From positions 124,001-188,000 of the forward strand of contig NZ_NISY01000003.1 of the NCBI RefSeq assembly GCF_007595705.1: 64,000 bases of DNA, written 5' to 3'. Positions 9,054 through 17,887 of the stretch are shown here, in pieces. The position numbers were made by a program, and so were the translations under genes. How positions within the stretch are numbered: the stretch's first letter is position 1; the number at the start of each line of letters is the position of its first letter. Source of the stretch: Streptomyces sp. SAJ15. Its GTDB lineage: Bacteria > Actinomycetota > Actinomycetes > Streptomycetales > Streptomycetaceae. Below the pieces are notes generated by a model. That model was not told where the DNA came from. It did no database searches and was given only the letters and a program-made list of their open reading frames with translations.

Positions 9054-11450
9054 CTAGGACACCACCGCCGGGTCGGCCTGCTGGGCCACCCGCTCGGCGT
9101 TGCCTTCGTCACCCACCGCGATGCCACGCCGCTTGGAGACGTACACCGCACCGATGATGATCACGATGGCCAGGACGGCGATCCCCGCCCGCAGCCCCGG
9201 ATTCGCGTCGTCGCCGTAGCTGAACTTCACGACCGCCGGCGCGATCAGCAGCGCCACCAGGTTCATCACCTTCAGCAGCGGGTTGATCGCGGGGCCCGCG
9301 GTGTCCTTGAACGGGTCGCCGACGGTGTCGCCGATCACCGTGGCCGCGTGCGCCTCGCTGCCCTTGCCGCCATGGTGGCCGTCCTCCACCAGCTTCTTCG
9401 CGTTGTCCCAGGCGCCGCCGGAGTTCGCCAGGAAGACCGCCATCAGCGTTCCGGTGCCGATCGCGCCGGCGAGGAACGAGCCGAGCGCGCCGACGCCGAG
9501 CGCGAAGCCGACGGTGATGGGGGCCATGACCGCCAGCAGGCCCGGGGTGGCCAGTTCGCGCAGCGCGTCCTTGGTGCAGATGTCCACCACCCGCCCGTAC
9601 TCGGGCTTCTCGCTGTAGTCCATGATCCCGGGCTTCTCCCGGAACTGCCGCCGGACCTCGAAGACCACCGCGCCCGCCGACCGCGACACCGCGTTGATCG
9701 CCAGCCCGGAGAAGAGGAAGACGACGGCCGCGCCGAGCACCAGCCCGACCAGGTTGTTCGGCTGCGAGATGTCCAGGCTCAGGTTCATCTCTCCGGCCAC
9801 CTGCACGCCCACCTCGTCGATCGCCTCGGCGATGGCGTCGCGGTACGAGCCGAAGAGCGCGGCCGCCGCCAGCACCGCGGTGGCGATGGCGATGCCCTTG
9901 GTGATGGCCTTGGTGGTGTTGCCGACGGCGTCCAGGTCGGTGAGCACCTGCGCGCCGGAACCCTCCACGTCACCGGACATCTCGGCGATGCCCTGCGCGT
10001 TGTCGGAGACCGGACCGAAGGTGTCCATGGCGACGATGACGCCGACGGTGGTCAACAGGCCGGTGCCGGCGAGCGCGACCGCGAACAGCGCCAGCATGAT
10101 GCTGGAGCCGCCGAGCAGGAACGCGCCGTAGACGCCGAGTCCGATCAGCGCCGCCGAGTAGACCGCCGACTCCAGACCGATGGAGATGCCGGAGAGCACG
10201 ACCGTGGCCGGCCCGGTCAGCGAGGTCTTGCCGATGTCGCGCACCGGCCGCCGGTTGGTCTCGGTGAAGTAACCGGTCAGCTGCTGGATGAGCGCTGCCA
10301 GCAGGATGCCGATGCCGACCGAGACCAGCGCCAGGATCCGCGGGTCCCCGGAGTGAGTGAGGATCTCGTCGTCCGTGACCCCGTCCAAGTCGGCGTAGGA
10401 GGAGGGCAGATAGGCGAAGACGGCACCCGCGACCAACACCAGGGAGATCACGGCGGAGATGAAGAAGCCGCGGTTGATCGCGGTCATACCGCTGCGGTCG
10501 GACCGCCGGGGCGCCACCGCGAAGATGCCGATCATGGCCGTGACCACGCCGATCGCCGGAACGAGCAGCGGGAAGGCGAGCCCGGAGTCGCCGAAGGCGA
10601 CCTTGCCGAGGATCAGCGCGGCGACCAGGGTCACGGCGTACGACTCGAAGAGGTCGGCCGCCATGCCCGCGCAGTCACCGACGTTGTCGCCCACGTTGTC
10701 CGCGATGGTCGCGGCGTTGCGCGGATCGTCCTCCGGAATGCCCTTCTCCACCTTGCCCACCAGGTCGGCGCCGACATCGGCCGCCTTGGTGAAGATGCCA
10801 CCGCCGACCCTCATGAACATCGCGATGAGCGCGGCACCCAGGCCGAAGCCCTCCAGCACCTTGGGCGCGTCCGCCGCGTAGACCAGCACCACACTCGAGG
10901 CGCCCAGCAGGCCGAGGCCCACCGTGAACATGCCGACCACGCCGCCCGTACGGAATGCGATCTTCATAGCCCGGTGCGCGACGTCCGTCAGATCCTTGGC
11001 CGGTTCGCCCTTCGCGGGTGTCGCCTCACGGGCGGCGGCCGCCACCCGCACATTGCTGCGCACCGCGAGCCACATCCCGATATAGCCGGTGGCCGCCGAG
11101 AATCCCGCGCCGATCAGAAAGAACACCGAACGCCCGATGCGCTGCGACCAGTTGTCCGCCGGCAGCAGCATGAGCAGGAAGAACACGACGACGGCGAAAC
11201 CGCCGAGGGTCCGCAACTGCCGTGCCAGATAGGCGTTAGCGCCTTCTTGCACGGCTGCGGCGATCTTCTTCATGTTGTCCGTGCCCTCGCCGGCCGCGAG
11301 CACTTGTCGTACGAGCACCAGCGCGACCGCGAGCGCCGCAACCGCGACGGCGGCGATCACCAGCACGATCACACGATTGCCGTCGGTCAGCTCCGCGGCG
11401 GCCAGGGTTGGGGGAAGGTCCAGCTGATGAGGGGTGAGAGGCCCCGCCAT
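9054..11450 (-). CDS. hppA: Membrane proton-pumping pyrophosphatase, K+-independent type
   Basis: A 798-aa integral membrane pump that hydrolyses pyrophosphate and moves H+ out of the cytoplasm, with about 16 helices. The substrate-binding signature DVGADLVGKVEKGIPEDDPRN is near residue 222, followed by the acidic DNVGDNVGDCAGMAADLFESY motif. In GNTTKA (about residue 513) the discriminating position is Lys, not Ala; in this family that marks the K+-independent class. The ATG is preceded by a perfect AAGGAGG at 5-nt spacing. It appears to be monocistronic, with a clear terminator behind it and an 860-bp gap in front. Confidence 0.97.
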   Translation of the reverse strand: MAGPLTPHQLDLPPTLAAAELTDGNRVIVLVIAAVAVAALAVALVLVRQVLAAGEGTDNMKKIAAAVQEGANAYLARQLRTLGGFAVVVFFLLMLLPADNWSQRIGRSVFFLIGAGFSAATGYIGMWLAVRSNVRVAAAAREATPAKGEPAKDLTDVAHRAMKIAFRTGGVVGMFTVGLGLLGASSVVLVYAADAPKVLEGFGLGAALIAMFMRVGGGIFTKAADVGADLVGKVEKGIPEDDPRNAATIADNVGDNVGDCAGMAADLFESYAVTLVAALILGKVAFGDSGLAFPLLVPAIGVVTAMIGIFAVAPRRSDRSGMTAINRGFFISAVISLVLVAGAVFAYLPSSYADLDGVTDDEILTHSGDPRILALVSVGIGILLAALIQQLTGYFTETNRRPVRDIGKTSLTGPATVVLSGISIGLESAVYSAALIGLGVYGAFLLGGSSIMLALFAVALAGTGLLTTVGVIVAMDTFGPVSDNAQGIAEMSGDVEGSGAQVLTDLDAVGNTTKAITKGIAIATAVLAAAALFGSYRDAIAEAIDEVGVQVAGEMNLSLDISQPNNLVGLVLGAAVVFLFSGLAINAVSRSAGAVVFEVRRQFREKPGIMDYSEKPEYGRVVDICTKDALRELATPGLLAVMAPITVGFALGVGALGSFLAGAIGTGTLMAVFLANSGGAWDNAKKLVEDGHHGGKGSEAHAATVIGDTVGDPFKDTAGPAINPLLKVMNLVALLIAPAVVKFSYGDDANPGLRAGIAVLAIVIIIGAVYVSKRRGIAVGDEGNAERVAQQADPAVVS

Positions 11451-12313
11451 TCGTCCTCCTTGACGTTTGGCACATGGGCGCGCAGCGGTTCCGCGACCGC
11501 AGAACAGCCGCCACGCTCAGGCGTCCTGAGCTCGAGATGTGGACGGATTGTAGGGAGCCGTACTAGATCAAAACAGGGCGCCGCAAAGGGAATTCGCCTG
11601 CACCAGCGATGATCAATAGGTTTGCGCTCCGGGAATTCCCCCGGATGAAGGAAGCGTCGCAATTCGCTGACGATCAACCAGGGTGGCTCTTGAAATGATC
11701 AAACAAGGATCTCAACACCCGATGATCACCAGGTGTGGAACGCAGCTCCGACACGCCAGACAGCCCCGAAAACCACCCGTCGGAGTGGATTGCCGGAGCG
11801 GACCGAAGCGATGCCGACGCGCTCCGAGACGGGGGGCGCGAGATGCGACACGAGGCCCGCGACTACGGTCGGCGAGAGGCTCGGCTACGTGGCGTAACGG
11901 CTCATTGCGGACGATCGATCGGCACCCGGGAACGCGGTCGGCCCAACGGTCCGGACATCGAGACCCCAGGACGCCGGGCGGGCGCGCGTACGGGACGGCT
12001 CGCAGAATCCCCGTGGGGGCGACCAGGGCGGCCGAGGCGGCACAACCCGGCCCGGATGGCGGAACGGCGGCGGAGTGGCACCCCATGGCCGGAGGGAGGC
12101 CGGTGAGCGGCCCTACGGGGCACAGGGGGCGCGGTGGCGTGGCGCGTGGCGGTGGTGTGTGGCGCGTGCGTGTGAGCCAACCGGGTACGACCGCCGGGCC
12201 GAGCCGCCGGCACCGCGCGCGTGAGAACGCCCGACTACGGACGGCGTGGGCACGGTGCGGACTAGGCGATCACGCCCGCGGGCGCGGGATGACGCCGCCG
12301 GCCGCGGGCGGGA
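11451..12313. other. Intergenic gap of 860 bp upstream of hppA
   Basis: The left part (11530-11720) is less GC-rich and holds several TGATCA palindromes (near 11608, 11696 and 11723); it should include the hppA promoter. The right part is GC-rich. A plus-strand frame from a GTG at 11735 begins with a protein-like acidic stretch (ERSSDTPDSPENHPSEWIAG) but soon becomes Arg-rich, so I treat it as at most a remnant. No gene is called. Confidence 0.5.
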
Positions 12314-12766
12314 TTACGGCAGCACCGGCGCGGGTGTGGTGGGCCAACTCATCCGGATGACGCCGCCGGCTTCGGTGGCCGAGACCTCGACGTCGTCGAC
12401 GAGCCCGCTGATGACCGCCAGGCCCATCTCGTCCTCACTCTCGGCAGCGGCCTCGCTCGGCCCCGTAGGCGGGCCGTCCGGGCCACCGGGCGCGCCGGCC
12501 CCGGCAGCGGGGCCGTGCGGCACCTCGTCGCCGACCTCGATCGAGAACCTCTTCTCGTCCTCGATCAGCACGACCCGGACCGGGGCGGCCAGCCGGTTGC
12601 TGCGATGCAGCCCCACAGCGCGGCTGCACGCCTCACCGACGGCGAGCCGCACCTCGTCGAGCACTGCCTCGTCCACCCCTGCCCTGCGCGCCACCGCCGC
12701 CGCGACCAGGCGTGCGGTCCTGACATGCTCCGGCAGGGCGCTGAAGCGGAGTTCGACGGTGGCCAT
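12314..12766 (-). CDS. RsbW-like anti-sigma factor, BldG partner
   Basis: A 150-aa HATPase_c (GHKL) protein immediately downstream of bldG. In Streptomyces coelicolor the orthologue (SCO3548) binds BldG and the pair controls sporulation and antibiotic production. The N-box region is EVRLAVGEACSRAVGLH (residues 38-54), where the usual Mg-ATP-binding Asn of EAxxNA is Arg49. The G-box region is DEMGLAVISGLVDDVEVS. Between them lies a Gly/Pro/Ala-rich insert (about 87-115). The ATG start has GAGGGGG upstream, and a longer N-terminus has non-coding-like composition. The degenerate N-box makes kinase activity doubtful; binding may be its main role. Confidence 0.9.
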   Translation of the reverse strand: MATVELRFSALPEHVRTARLVAAAVARRAGVDEAVLDEVRLAVGEACSRAVGLHRSNRLAAPVRVVLIEDEKRFSIEVGDEVPHGPAAGAGAPGGPDGPPTGPSEAAAESEDEMGLAVISGLVDDVEVSATEAGGVIRMSWPTTPAPVLP

Positions 12767-12883
12767 GCCATCCCCCTCGGACGTACGGGCTGCATCCCAG
12801 GGGGCCGGGCGACTGCACCCGGTACCCCCTGCTGTCTTCCCGCGGCTGCCGACTAAAGGCACTTACTAATCTAGTCAAACGCC

Positions 12884-13225
12884 TCAGTCGGTGGCCGCAA
12901 CGGCGTCCTCGACCGAGGTGTGGATCGGAAACACCTTGGTCAGGCCGGTGATGCGGAAGATCTTGAGAATGCGCTCCTGGTTGCAGACCAGGCGCAGAGA
13001 GCCCTCGTGGGCCCGGACTCGCTTGAGCCCGCCGACGAGGACGCCCAGCCCGGTGGAGTCGAGGAAGTCGACGCCCTCCATGTCGACGACCAGGTGGTAG
13101 TTGCCGTCGTTGACAAGCTCGACCAGCTGCTCGCGCAGCTTGGGCGCGGTGTATACATCAATCTCGCCACCGACCTCGACGACCGTGCGGTCGCCAACGG
13201 TCCGGGTCGACAGGGACAGGTCCAC
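12884..13225 (-). CDS. bldG: Anti-sigma factor antagonist BldG
   Basis: A 113-aa STAS-domain protein, nearly identical in sequence and equal in length to S. coelicolor BldG as I remember it. It is needed for aerial hyphae and antibiotic production. The regulatory phosphorylation site is Ser57 in [11 protein letters not shown]. Unphosphorylated BldG sequesters anti-sigma factors and so releases sigma factors such as SigH. The GTG start ([11 protein letters not shown]) has GGAGG 5 nt upstream. The anti-sigma gene follows after 117 bp in the same direction. The helicase gene is divergent, so both promoters lie in the short 13226-13305 region. Confidence 0.97.
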   Translation of the reverse strand: MDLSLSTRTVGDRTVVEVGGEIDVYTAPKLREQLVELVNDGNYHLVVDMEGVDFLDSTGLGVLVGGLKRVRAHEGSLRLVCNQERILKIFRITGLTKVFPIHTSVEDAVAATD

Positions 13226-13305
13226 GGATCCTCCAGCACCTTGCATCGAGCGGTCGCCCCCCATGGATCGGCAGCCGCGATGGCATTCAATCACTTACGG
13301 CAGGC

Positions 13306-15771
13306 GTGCACGACGCCTTGAGCCCATTGTCCGTCACTCCGGTGACACACTCGGTGTCAATGGCGCACAACCAACTCCCGCGGCACGCGGGCATACGCCC
13401 CTCCCCCCGGTCCATCCTGGACCAGCTGACCGGCGGGAGCGATCGGGCTACGCGCATCACTCATATGGAGCACTTGCCCCCGCGGTCCGGAAGCCATGCC
13501 CCCTGGCCTCAGGAGATCCGACCGGAAGTGGTCGACGCCTTCCGGGCCTGCGGAATCGAACACCCGTGGGTGCACCAGGCGCGTACCGCCGAGTACGCGC
13601 TGCGCGGCGAGTCCGTCGTGGTCGCCACCGGCACCGCCTCCGGGAAGTCGCTCGCCTACCTCGCCCCCGTCCTCAGCGCCCTGCTGGACGGCGCGGAGGC
13701 CCCGGGACGGCGGGGAGCGACCGCGCTCTACCTGTCGCCCACCAAGGCCCTCGCCGCCGATCAGCGGCGCGCCGTGAGCGAACTGGCCGCGCCGCTCGGC
13801 CACGCCGTGCGTCCCGCGGTCTACGACGGCGACACCCCGGTCGAAGAGCGCGAGTGGGTCCGGAACCACGCGAACTACGTGCTCACCAACCCGGACATGC
13901 TGCACCGCGCGATCCTGCCCGGCCACGCCCGCTGGTCCTCCTTCCTGCGCGCGCTGCGCTACGTGGTGATCGACGAGTGCCACACCTACCGCGGCGTGTT
14001 CGGCTCGCACGTCGCCCAGGTGCTGCGCAGGCTGCGCCGCGTCTGCGCCCGCTATGGCTCCACCCCCGTCTTCCTGCTCGCCTCCGCCACCGCCGCCGAC
14101 CCGGCCCGCGCGGCGACCCGGCTGACCGGACTGCCGGTCGCGGAGATCACCGAGGACGCCTCGCCCCGCGGTGAGCTGGTCTTCGCGCTGTGGGAACCGC
14201 CCCTCACCGAGCTGCACGGCGAGCGCGGCGCCCCGGTGCGCCGCACCGCCACCGCCGAGTCGGCCGACCTGCTCACCGACCTCGCCGTCCAGGGGGTCCG
14301 GACCGTCACCTTCGTACGGTCCCGACGCGGCGCCGAGCTCATCGCGCTGATCGCCCAGGAGCGCCTCGCCGCCGTCGACCGCTCACTCCCCTCCCGCGTC
14401 GCCGCCTACCGGGGCGGCTACCTCCCCGAGGAGCGGCGTTCCCTGGAGCGGGCCCTGCACTCCGGCAGGCTGCTCGGGCTCGCCGCGACCACCGCGCTCG
14501 AACTCGGCATGGACATCGCCGGTCTCGACGCCGTGGTCCTCGCGGGCTACCCGGGCACCCGCGCGTCCCTGTGGCAGCAGGCCGGCCGGGCCGGGCGCAC
14601 CGGCCAGGGCGCGCTGGCGGTCCTGGTGGCCCGGGACGACCCGCTGGACACCTATCTCGTCCACCACCCGGACGCCCTGTTCCGGCAGCCGGTGGAGTCC
14701 ACCGTCCTCGACCCGGACAACCCGTACGTGCTCGCGCCCCACCTGTGCGCGGCCGCGGCCGAACTGCCCCTCACCGAGGCCGACCTGGAGCTCTTCGGCC
14801 CCGCGGCAGCCGAACTGATGCCGCAACTGGAGCAGCGCAGGCTCCTGCGACGCCGGGCGACCGCCTGGCACTGGACCCGCCGCGAGCGCGCCGCCGACCT
14901 CACCGACATCCGGGGCGCGGGCGGCAAGCCGATCCAGGTCGTGGAGGCCGAGACCGGGCGGCTGTTGGGCACCGTGGACGCCGCGGCGGCCCACACCACC
15001 GTGCACGACGGCGCCGTCCACCTGCACCAGGGCCGCTCCTACCTGGTCCGGCGGCTCGACCTCGACGACGCCGTCGCTCTGGTCGAGGAGGCCGACCCGC
15101 CGTACACGACGACGGCCCGCGACACCACCTCCGTCTCCATCCTGGAGACCACCACCGAAGTGCCGTGGGGTGACGCACGGCTCTGCTTCGGCTCGGTCGA
15201 GGTCACCAACCAGGTCGTCTCCTATCTGCGTCGAAAGCTGATCACCGGCGAGGTCCTCGGCGAGTCCAAGCTGGACCTGCCGCCCCGGACGCTCCGCACC
15301 CGTGCCGTGTGGTGGACGGTCACCGAGGGCCAGCTGGACGACGCGCTCGTGCCCCCGGAGGCACTCGGCGGCGCGCTCCACGCCGCCGAGCACGCCTCCA
15401 TCGGCATGCTGCCCCTCTTCGCCACCTGCGACCGCTGGGACATCGGCGGCGTCTCGATCCCGCTCCACCCGGACACGCTGCTGCCGACCGTCTTCGTCTA
15501 CGACGGCCACCCCGGCGGTGCGGGCTTCGCCGAGCGCGCCTTCCACACCGCCGCCCGATGGCTCACCGCGACCCGCGAGGCCATCGCCTCCTGCGAGTGC
15601 GACTCCGGCTGCCCGTCGTGCATCCAGTCGCCCAAGTGCGGCAACGGCAACGACCCGCTCGACAAGAAGGCCGCCATTCGGCTGCTCACCACCCTCCTCG
15701 CCGGCGCCCCCTCCGCCGCCCCTGAGTCCGACTCCGACTCCGGTGCCGACTCCGGCGCCGGCTCCGGCTGA
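13306..15771 (+). CDS. DEAD/DEAH helicase with C-terminal DUF1998 (MrfA/YprA-like)
   Basis: An 821-aa superfamily 2 helicase. Walker A is ATGTASGKS (about 110-118), motif II is VIDECHTYRG (about 222), motif III is ASATAADP and motif VI is QQAGRAGRTGQ. The C-terminus has the DUF1998/MZB cysteine cluster CECDSGCPSCIQSPKC (about 762-777), which probably binds zinc. Relatives such as Bacillus MrfA act in repair of DNA damage. The tail is an acidic Ser/Asp/Gly repeat. The N-terminus is uncertain: GTG 13306 is the upstream limit, and ATG 13360 (MAHNQLPR) is an alternative. An ATG at 13280 (MAFNHL) is out of frame. Confidence 0.92.
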   Translation: MHDALSPLSVTPVTHSVSMAHNQLPRHAGIRPSPRSILDQLTGGSDRATRITHMEHLPPRSGSHAPWPQEIRPEVVDAFRACGIEHPWVHQARTAEYALRGESVVVATGTASGKSLAYLAPVLSALLDGAEAPGRRGATALYLSPTKALAADQRRAVSELAAPLGHAVRPAVYDGDTPVEEREWVRNHANYVLTNPDMLHRAILPGHARWSSFLRALRYVVIDECHTYRGVFGSHVAQVLRRLRRVCARYGSTPVFLLASATAADPARAATRLTGLPVAEITEDASPRGELVFALWEPPLTELHGERGAPVRRTATAESADLLTDLAVQGVRTVTFVRSRRGAELIALIAQERLAAVDRSLPSRVAAYRGGYLPEERRSLERALHSGRLLGLAATTALELGMDIAGLDAVVLAGYPGTRASLWQQAGRAGRTGQGALAVLVARDDPLDTYLVHHPDALFRQPVESTVLDPDNPYVLAPHLCAAAAELPLTEADLELFGPAAAELMPQLEQRRLLRRRATAWHWTRRERAADLTDIRGAGGKPIQVVEAETGRLLGTVDAAAAHTTVHDGAVHLHQGRSYLVRRLDLDDAVALVEEADPPYTTTARDTTSVSILETTTEVPWGDARLCFGSVEVTNQVVSYLRRKLITGEVLGESKLDLPPRTLRTRAVWWTVTEGQLDDALVPPEALGGALHAAEHASIGMLPLFATCDRWDIGGVSIPLHPDTLLPTVFVYDGHPGGAGFAERAFHTAARWLTATREAIASCECDSGCPSCIQSPKCGNGNDPLDKKAAIRLLTTLLAGAPSAAPESDSDSGADSGAGSG
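13343..13359. promoter_or_regulatory. Inverted repeat TGACAC-n5-GTGTCA
   Basis: Perfect 6-bp inverted repeat with a 5-bp spacer, ending at the ATG at 13360 inside the helicase 5' region. The GACAC core resembles the WhiA recognition core, but the context is not decisive. Confidence 0.3.
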
Positions 15772-15879
15772 AGCCTCCCGTCGGGACATCGCCTCACCCC
15801 GGGCGGGAGGCGGCACCGTCGCGGCCCGCGGCCGGCCCCGATGGCCACCGCCGTGGGAGATCACCGAAGCGGGGCGAGG

Positions 15880-16236
15880 TCAGGGGTCCTCGGGCGGGAT
15901 CGCGCTCGGTGGACCGGCCCGGGAGCGCACCCGTGGCGCGAACGGCCCGGCGCGGGCCTCGGCCGTGAGGTCCGCGATCTCGCCACGCACCTCGCACCGC
16001 ACCACACGCGTCCCCTGCGCGGCGGCCACCCGCCGAGCCAGGCCACAGGCCGCGCGCGGGCCCTCCAGCGCGTGGTCGGCCGCCGCGAGGGCCGCCAGGT
16101 CGGCCGCGCCGCCCGCGCGGTGCCGGGCCACCATGACCTGGCCGAACACCATCAGCCCCGCGAAGAGGGCGCACAGCGCCGTGGCGGCCACCGCGACCCA
16201 GACCGTGGCCGAGCCGCGGTCGTCGGTACGGCTCAT
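15880..16236 (-). CDS. TadE/TadG-like pseudopilin (Rv3654c family)
   Basis: A 118-aa protein with an N-terminal membrane anchor: DDRGSATVWVAVAATALCALFAGLMVFGQVMVARHRA. The GSAT-type start of the helix is typical of TadE/TadG-like pseudopilins. The soluble part faces outside and is Ala/Arg-rich, with two Cys (about residues 64 and 80). It is the last gene of the pilus cluster, and its ATG overlaps the stop of the preceding tadE-like gene (ATGA). Its position next to a helicase gene matches the mycobacterial Rv3654c-type protein. It converges on the helicase gene with a 108-bp gap. Confidence 0.85.
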   Translation of the reverse strand: MSRTDDRGSATVWVAVAATALCALFAGLMVFGQVMVARHRAGGAADLAALAAADHALEGPRAACGLARRVAAAQGTRVVRCEVRGEIADLTAEARAGPFAPRVRSRAGPPSAIPPEDP

Positions 16237-16658
16237 GACCCCGCCTCCCCCACCGTGTCCTCAGCCAGCGCCACCGCCTCTCCCTGCAGCCGCACCGCCA
16301 GCGGGCCCGGTCCGGCCGCGTGGGCCACCACCCGCACCCGCACCAGGTCGCCCTCGCGACGCACCACGACCTGCGCGCCGCGCGGAGCGGCCGAGCGGGC
16401 GGCGGCCACGGCAGCCGCCGTCGGCTCGGACCGCGCGGCCGCACGAGCCCCGGCACGTGCCGCGTCCACACACTGCATCTGCGCCGAGGCGGCCATCAGG
16501 CCCCAGATCAGGGCGACCGCGAAGAGCACCAGCACCGGGGTGGCGACTGCCGCCTCCGCCGTGATGAACCCGCTGTCGGAGGTCGGACCCTCGGGGCCGG
16601 CCGCACCGGGTGTCGCGTCGGTGCGGCCGGAGGCGCCGGAGGCGTCAGAACGGGGCAT
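16233..16658 (-). CDS. TadE-like minor pilin
   Basis: A 141-aa protein. After about 28 polar residues comes a class III-type pilin helix (SGFITAEAAVATPVLVLFAVALIWGLMAASAQMQCVDAARAGARAAAR). This is the TadE signature, with the conserved Glu at position +5 of the hydrophobic helix. It is probably cleaved and assembled as a minor pilin. It overlaps the DUF4244 gene by 14 bp upstream and the next gene by 4 bp downstream, so translation is likely coupled. Confidence 0.88.
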   Translation of the reverse strand: MPRSDASGASGRTDATPGAAGPEGPTSDSGFITAEAAVATPVLVLFAVALIWGLMAASAQMQCVDAARAGARAAARSEPTAAAVAAARSAAPRGAQVVVRREGDLVRVRVVAHAAGPGPLAVRLQGEAVALAEDTVGEAGS

Positions 16659-16854
16659 CGAGCGCCCTCTCGATCAGGGATTGCAGCGCACCGCTGACCG
16701 TCCCACCGGTCACCACGCGGTAGAGCACGGCGGCGAAGGCACATGCCGCCAGCGTGCCGACCGCGTACTCCGCGGTGGCCATCCCGGCGTCCGCACGCGC
16801 CCTCAGGCCGGTCGCGATCTCCGCATACCGCCGGGCACACCATCGATTGACCAT
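16645..16854 (-). CDS. DUF4244 Flp-type pilin
   Basis: A 69-aa protein MVNRWCARRYAEIATGLRARADAGMATAEYAVGTLAACAFAAVLYRVVTGG. The GMATAEYAVGTLAA segment matches the Flp pilin cleavage/assembly site (G before a helix, with E and Y at +4/+5 relative to the site), so this is the likely major pilin of the cluster. AGGGG lies 5 nt before the ATG; a GTG one codon upstream is also possible. A 217-bp gap separates it from tadC, so it may have its own promoter and higher expression than the machinery genes. Confidence 0.88.
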   Translation of the reverse strand: MVNRWCARRYAEIATGLRARADAGMATAEYAVGTLAACAFAAVLYRVVTGGTVSGALQSLIERALDAPF

Positions 16855-17019
16855 CACATCCCCTTTCAGATCGCGACCTTGTGTCGCATCGGTTCGACTC
16901 GTCGGATCGCGCGTGGACCCACGCGCGCCGTCTCACACATGCCGGCTGTTCACGCTGTCGACAGGGGCGCTGCCGCGCGAACGCAGCCCCACGCACGCCA
17001 TCTCGCGCGTTCTTTCTCG

Positions 17020-17078
17020 CCGGCCGTCTCACATGTCACTCCGCCGGCCGTCTCATAGGTCACTCCACCGGCCGTCAG
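17020..17078. repeat. 24-bp tandem repeat x2.5
   Basis: Two 24-bp copies (17020-17043 and 17044-17067) of CCGGCCGTCTCAnnnGTCACTCC plus an 11-bp partial third copy. They abut the 3' end of tadC, in the gap before the pilin gene. Confidence 0.85.
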
Positions 17079-17887
17079 ATGCCTCGGGTCAGACCGTCGG
17101 TCAGCCCGATCACCACCGGCACGACCGCGATCAGCAGAAAGGCGGGCAGGAAGCACAGCCCCAGCGGGATCACCGCCCGCGCCCTCGCCTTTCCGGCTCG
17201 TTCGGTCGCCTCCCTCCCTTGTTCGGCCCGGCAGTCGGCGGCCAGCCGGGAGACCGTCTCGACCACGGGCGAGCCGGTGGCTCCGGCCCGCTCGAGGCAC
17301 CGGGCCAGCGGGCCGGCACCGGGCAGCGCGGCCAGGCGCCCCCAGGCGTGGGCCGGGTCACCCCCCAGCCGCAGTTCGGCGGCGGCCTGCGCGAGCCGCT
17401 CGCCGACCGGACCGCGCAGCGACCGGCCGACGGCCTCCGCCGCCTCCCTCGGGCCGGCGCCAGCGGCCAGGCAGGCGGCCAGCAGATCGGCGGCCAGGGG
17501 CAGCTGGGGCGCGACGCGCCCCCCATGGCCCGCGGGCTCGTCCTGGAGCGCTCGGTTGCGCCGCTGCCACCGGGTGACGCCGTACGCCGCGGCCAGCCCC
17601 AGCGCGCCGCCCCAGACGCCGCCGACGAGGGCGACACAGCTCAAGGCGGCGGCCACCGCCGGCAACCGGCGTCGGAGGGCGGTCGCGCGGGCGCCGTGGA
17701 GCCATCGGCCGCGGGGTGCCGCTCGGGCCCGCCGACGTCCACGTTCCGCTTCGGCGCCGAGGGCGCGGGTCACCCGCCGCCGCGCGGCGCGCTCCCGCCG
17801 GGCTTCCGCCACGGCCATCGCCGTGCACAGCAGAGCAGCCGCGGCCGACACCGCCATCCCCAGCCTGTGGACAAACTCGCCGCTCAT
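17075..17887 (-). CDS. tadC: Type II/IV secretion inner-membrane protein TadC
   Basis: A 270-aa T2SSF-domain protein with N-terminal helices (about 8-26 and 65-90), a cytoplasmic four-helix bundle (about 110-220) and C-terminal helices (VIPLGLCFLPAFLLIAVVPVVIGL, about 238-262). It is a platform protein for Tad pilus assembly, pairing with TadB and driven by the TadA ATPase. The ATG has GGAGGGGAG upstream and overlaps the tadB stop by 4 bp. A perfect DnaA-box-like TGTGGACAA occurs within its 5' end (17866-17874), probably by chance. Confidence 0.9.
   Translation of the reverse strand: MSGEFVHRLGMAVSAAAALLCTAMAVAEARRERAARRRVTRALGAEAERGRRRARAAPRGRWLHGARATALRRRLPAVAAALSCVALVGGVWGGALGLAAAYGVTRWQRRNRALQDEPAGHGGRVAPQLPLAADLLAACLAAGAGPREAAEAVGRSLRGPVGERLAQAAAELRLGGDPAHAWGRLAALPGAGPLARCLERAGATGSPVVETVSRLAADCRAEQGREATERAGKARARAVIPLGLCFLPAFLLIAVVPVVIGLTDGLTRGI

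Noticed and set aside
8706..11612. 968-codon plus-strand frame opposite hppA
   Set aside because: Shadow of hppA. His/Arg/Asp-rich with no domain.
11735..12106. Possible 123-codon gene in the hppA-anti-sigma gap
   Set aside because: Only the first 30 codons look protein-like; the rest is Arg-rich and lacks third-position bias. Kept only as a note on the gap.
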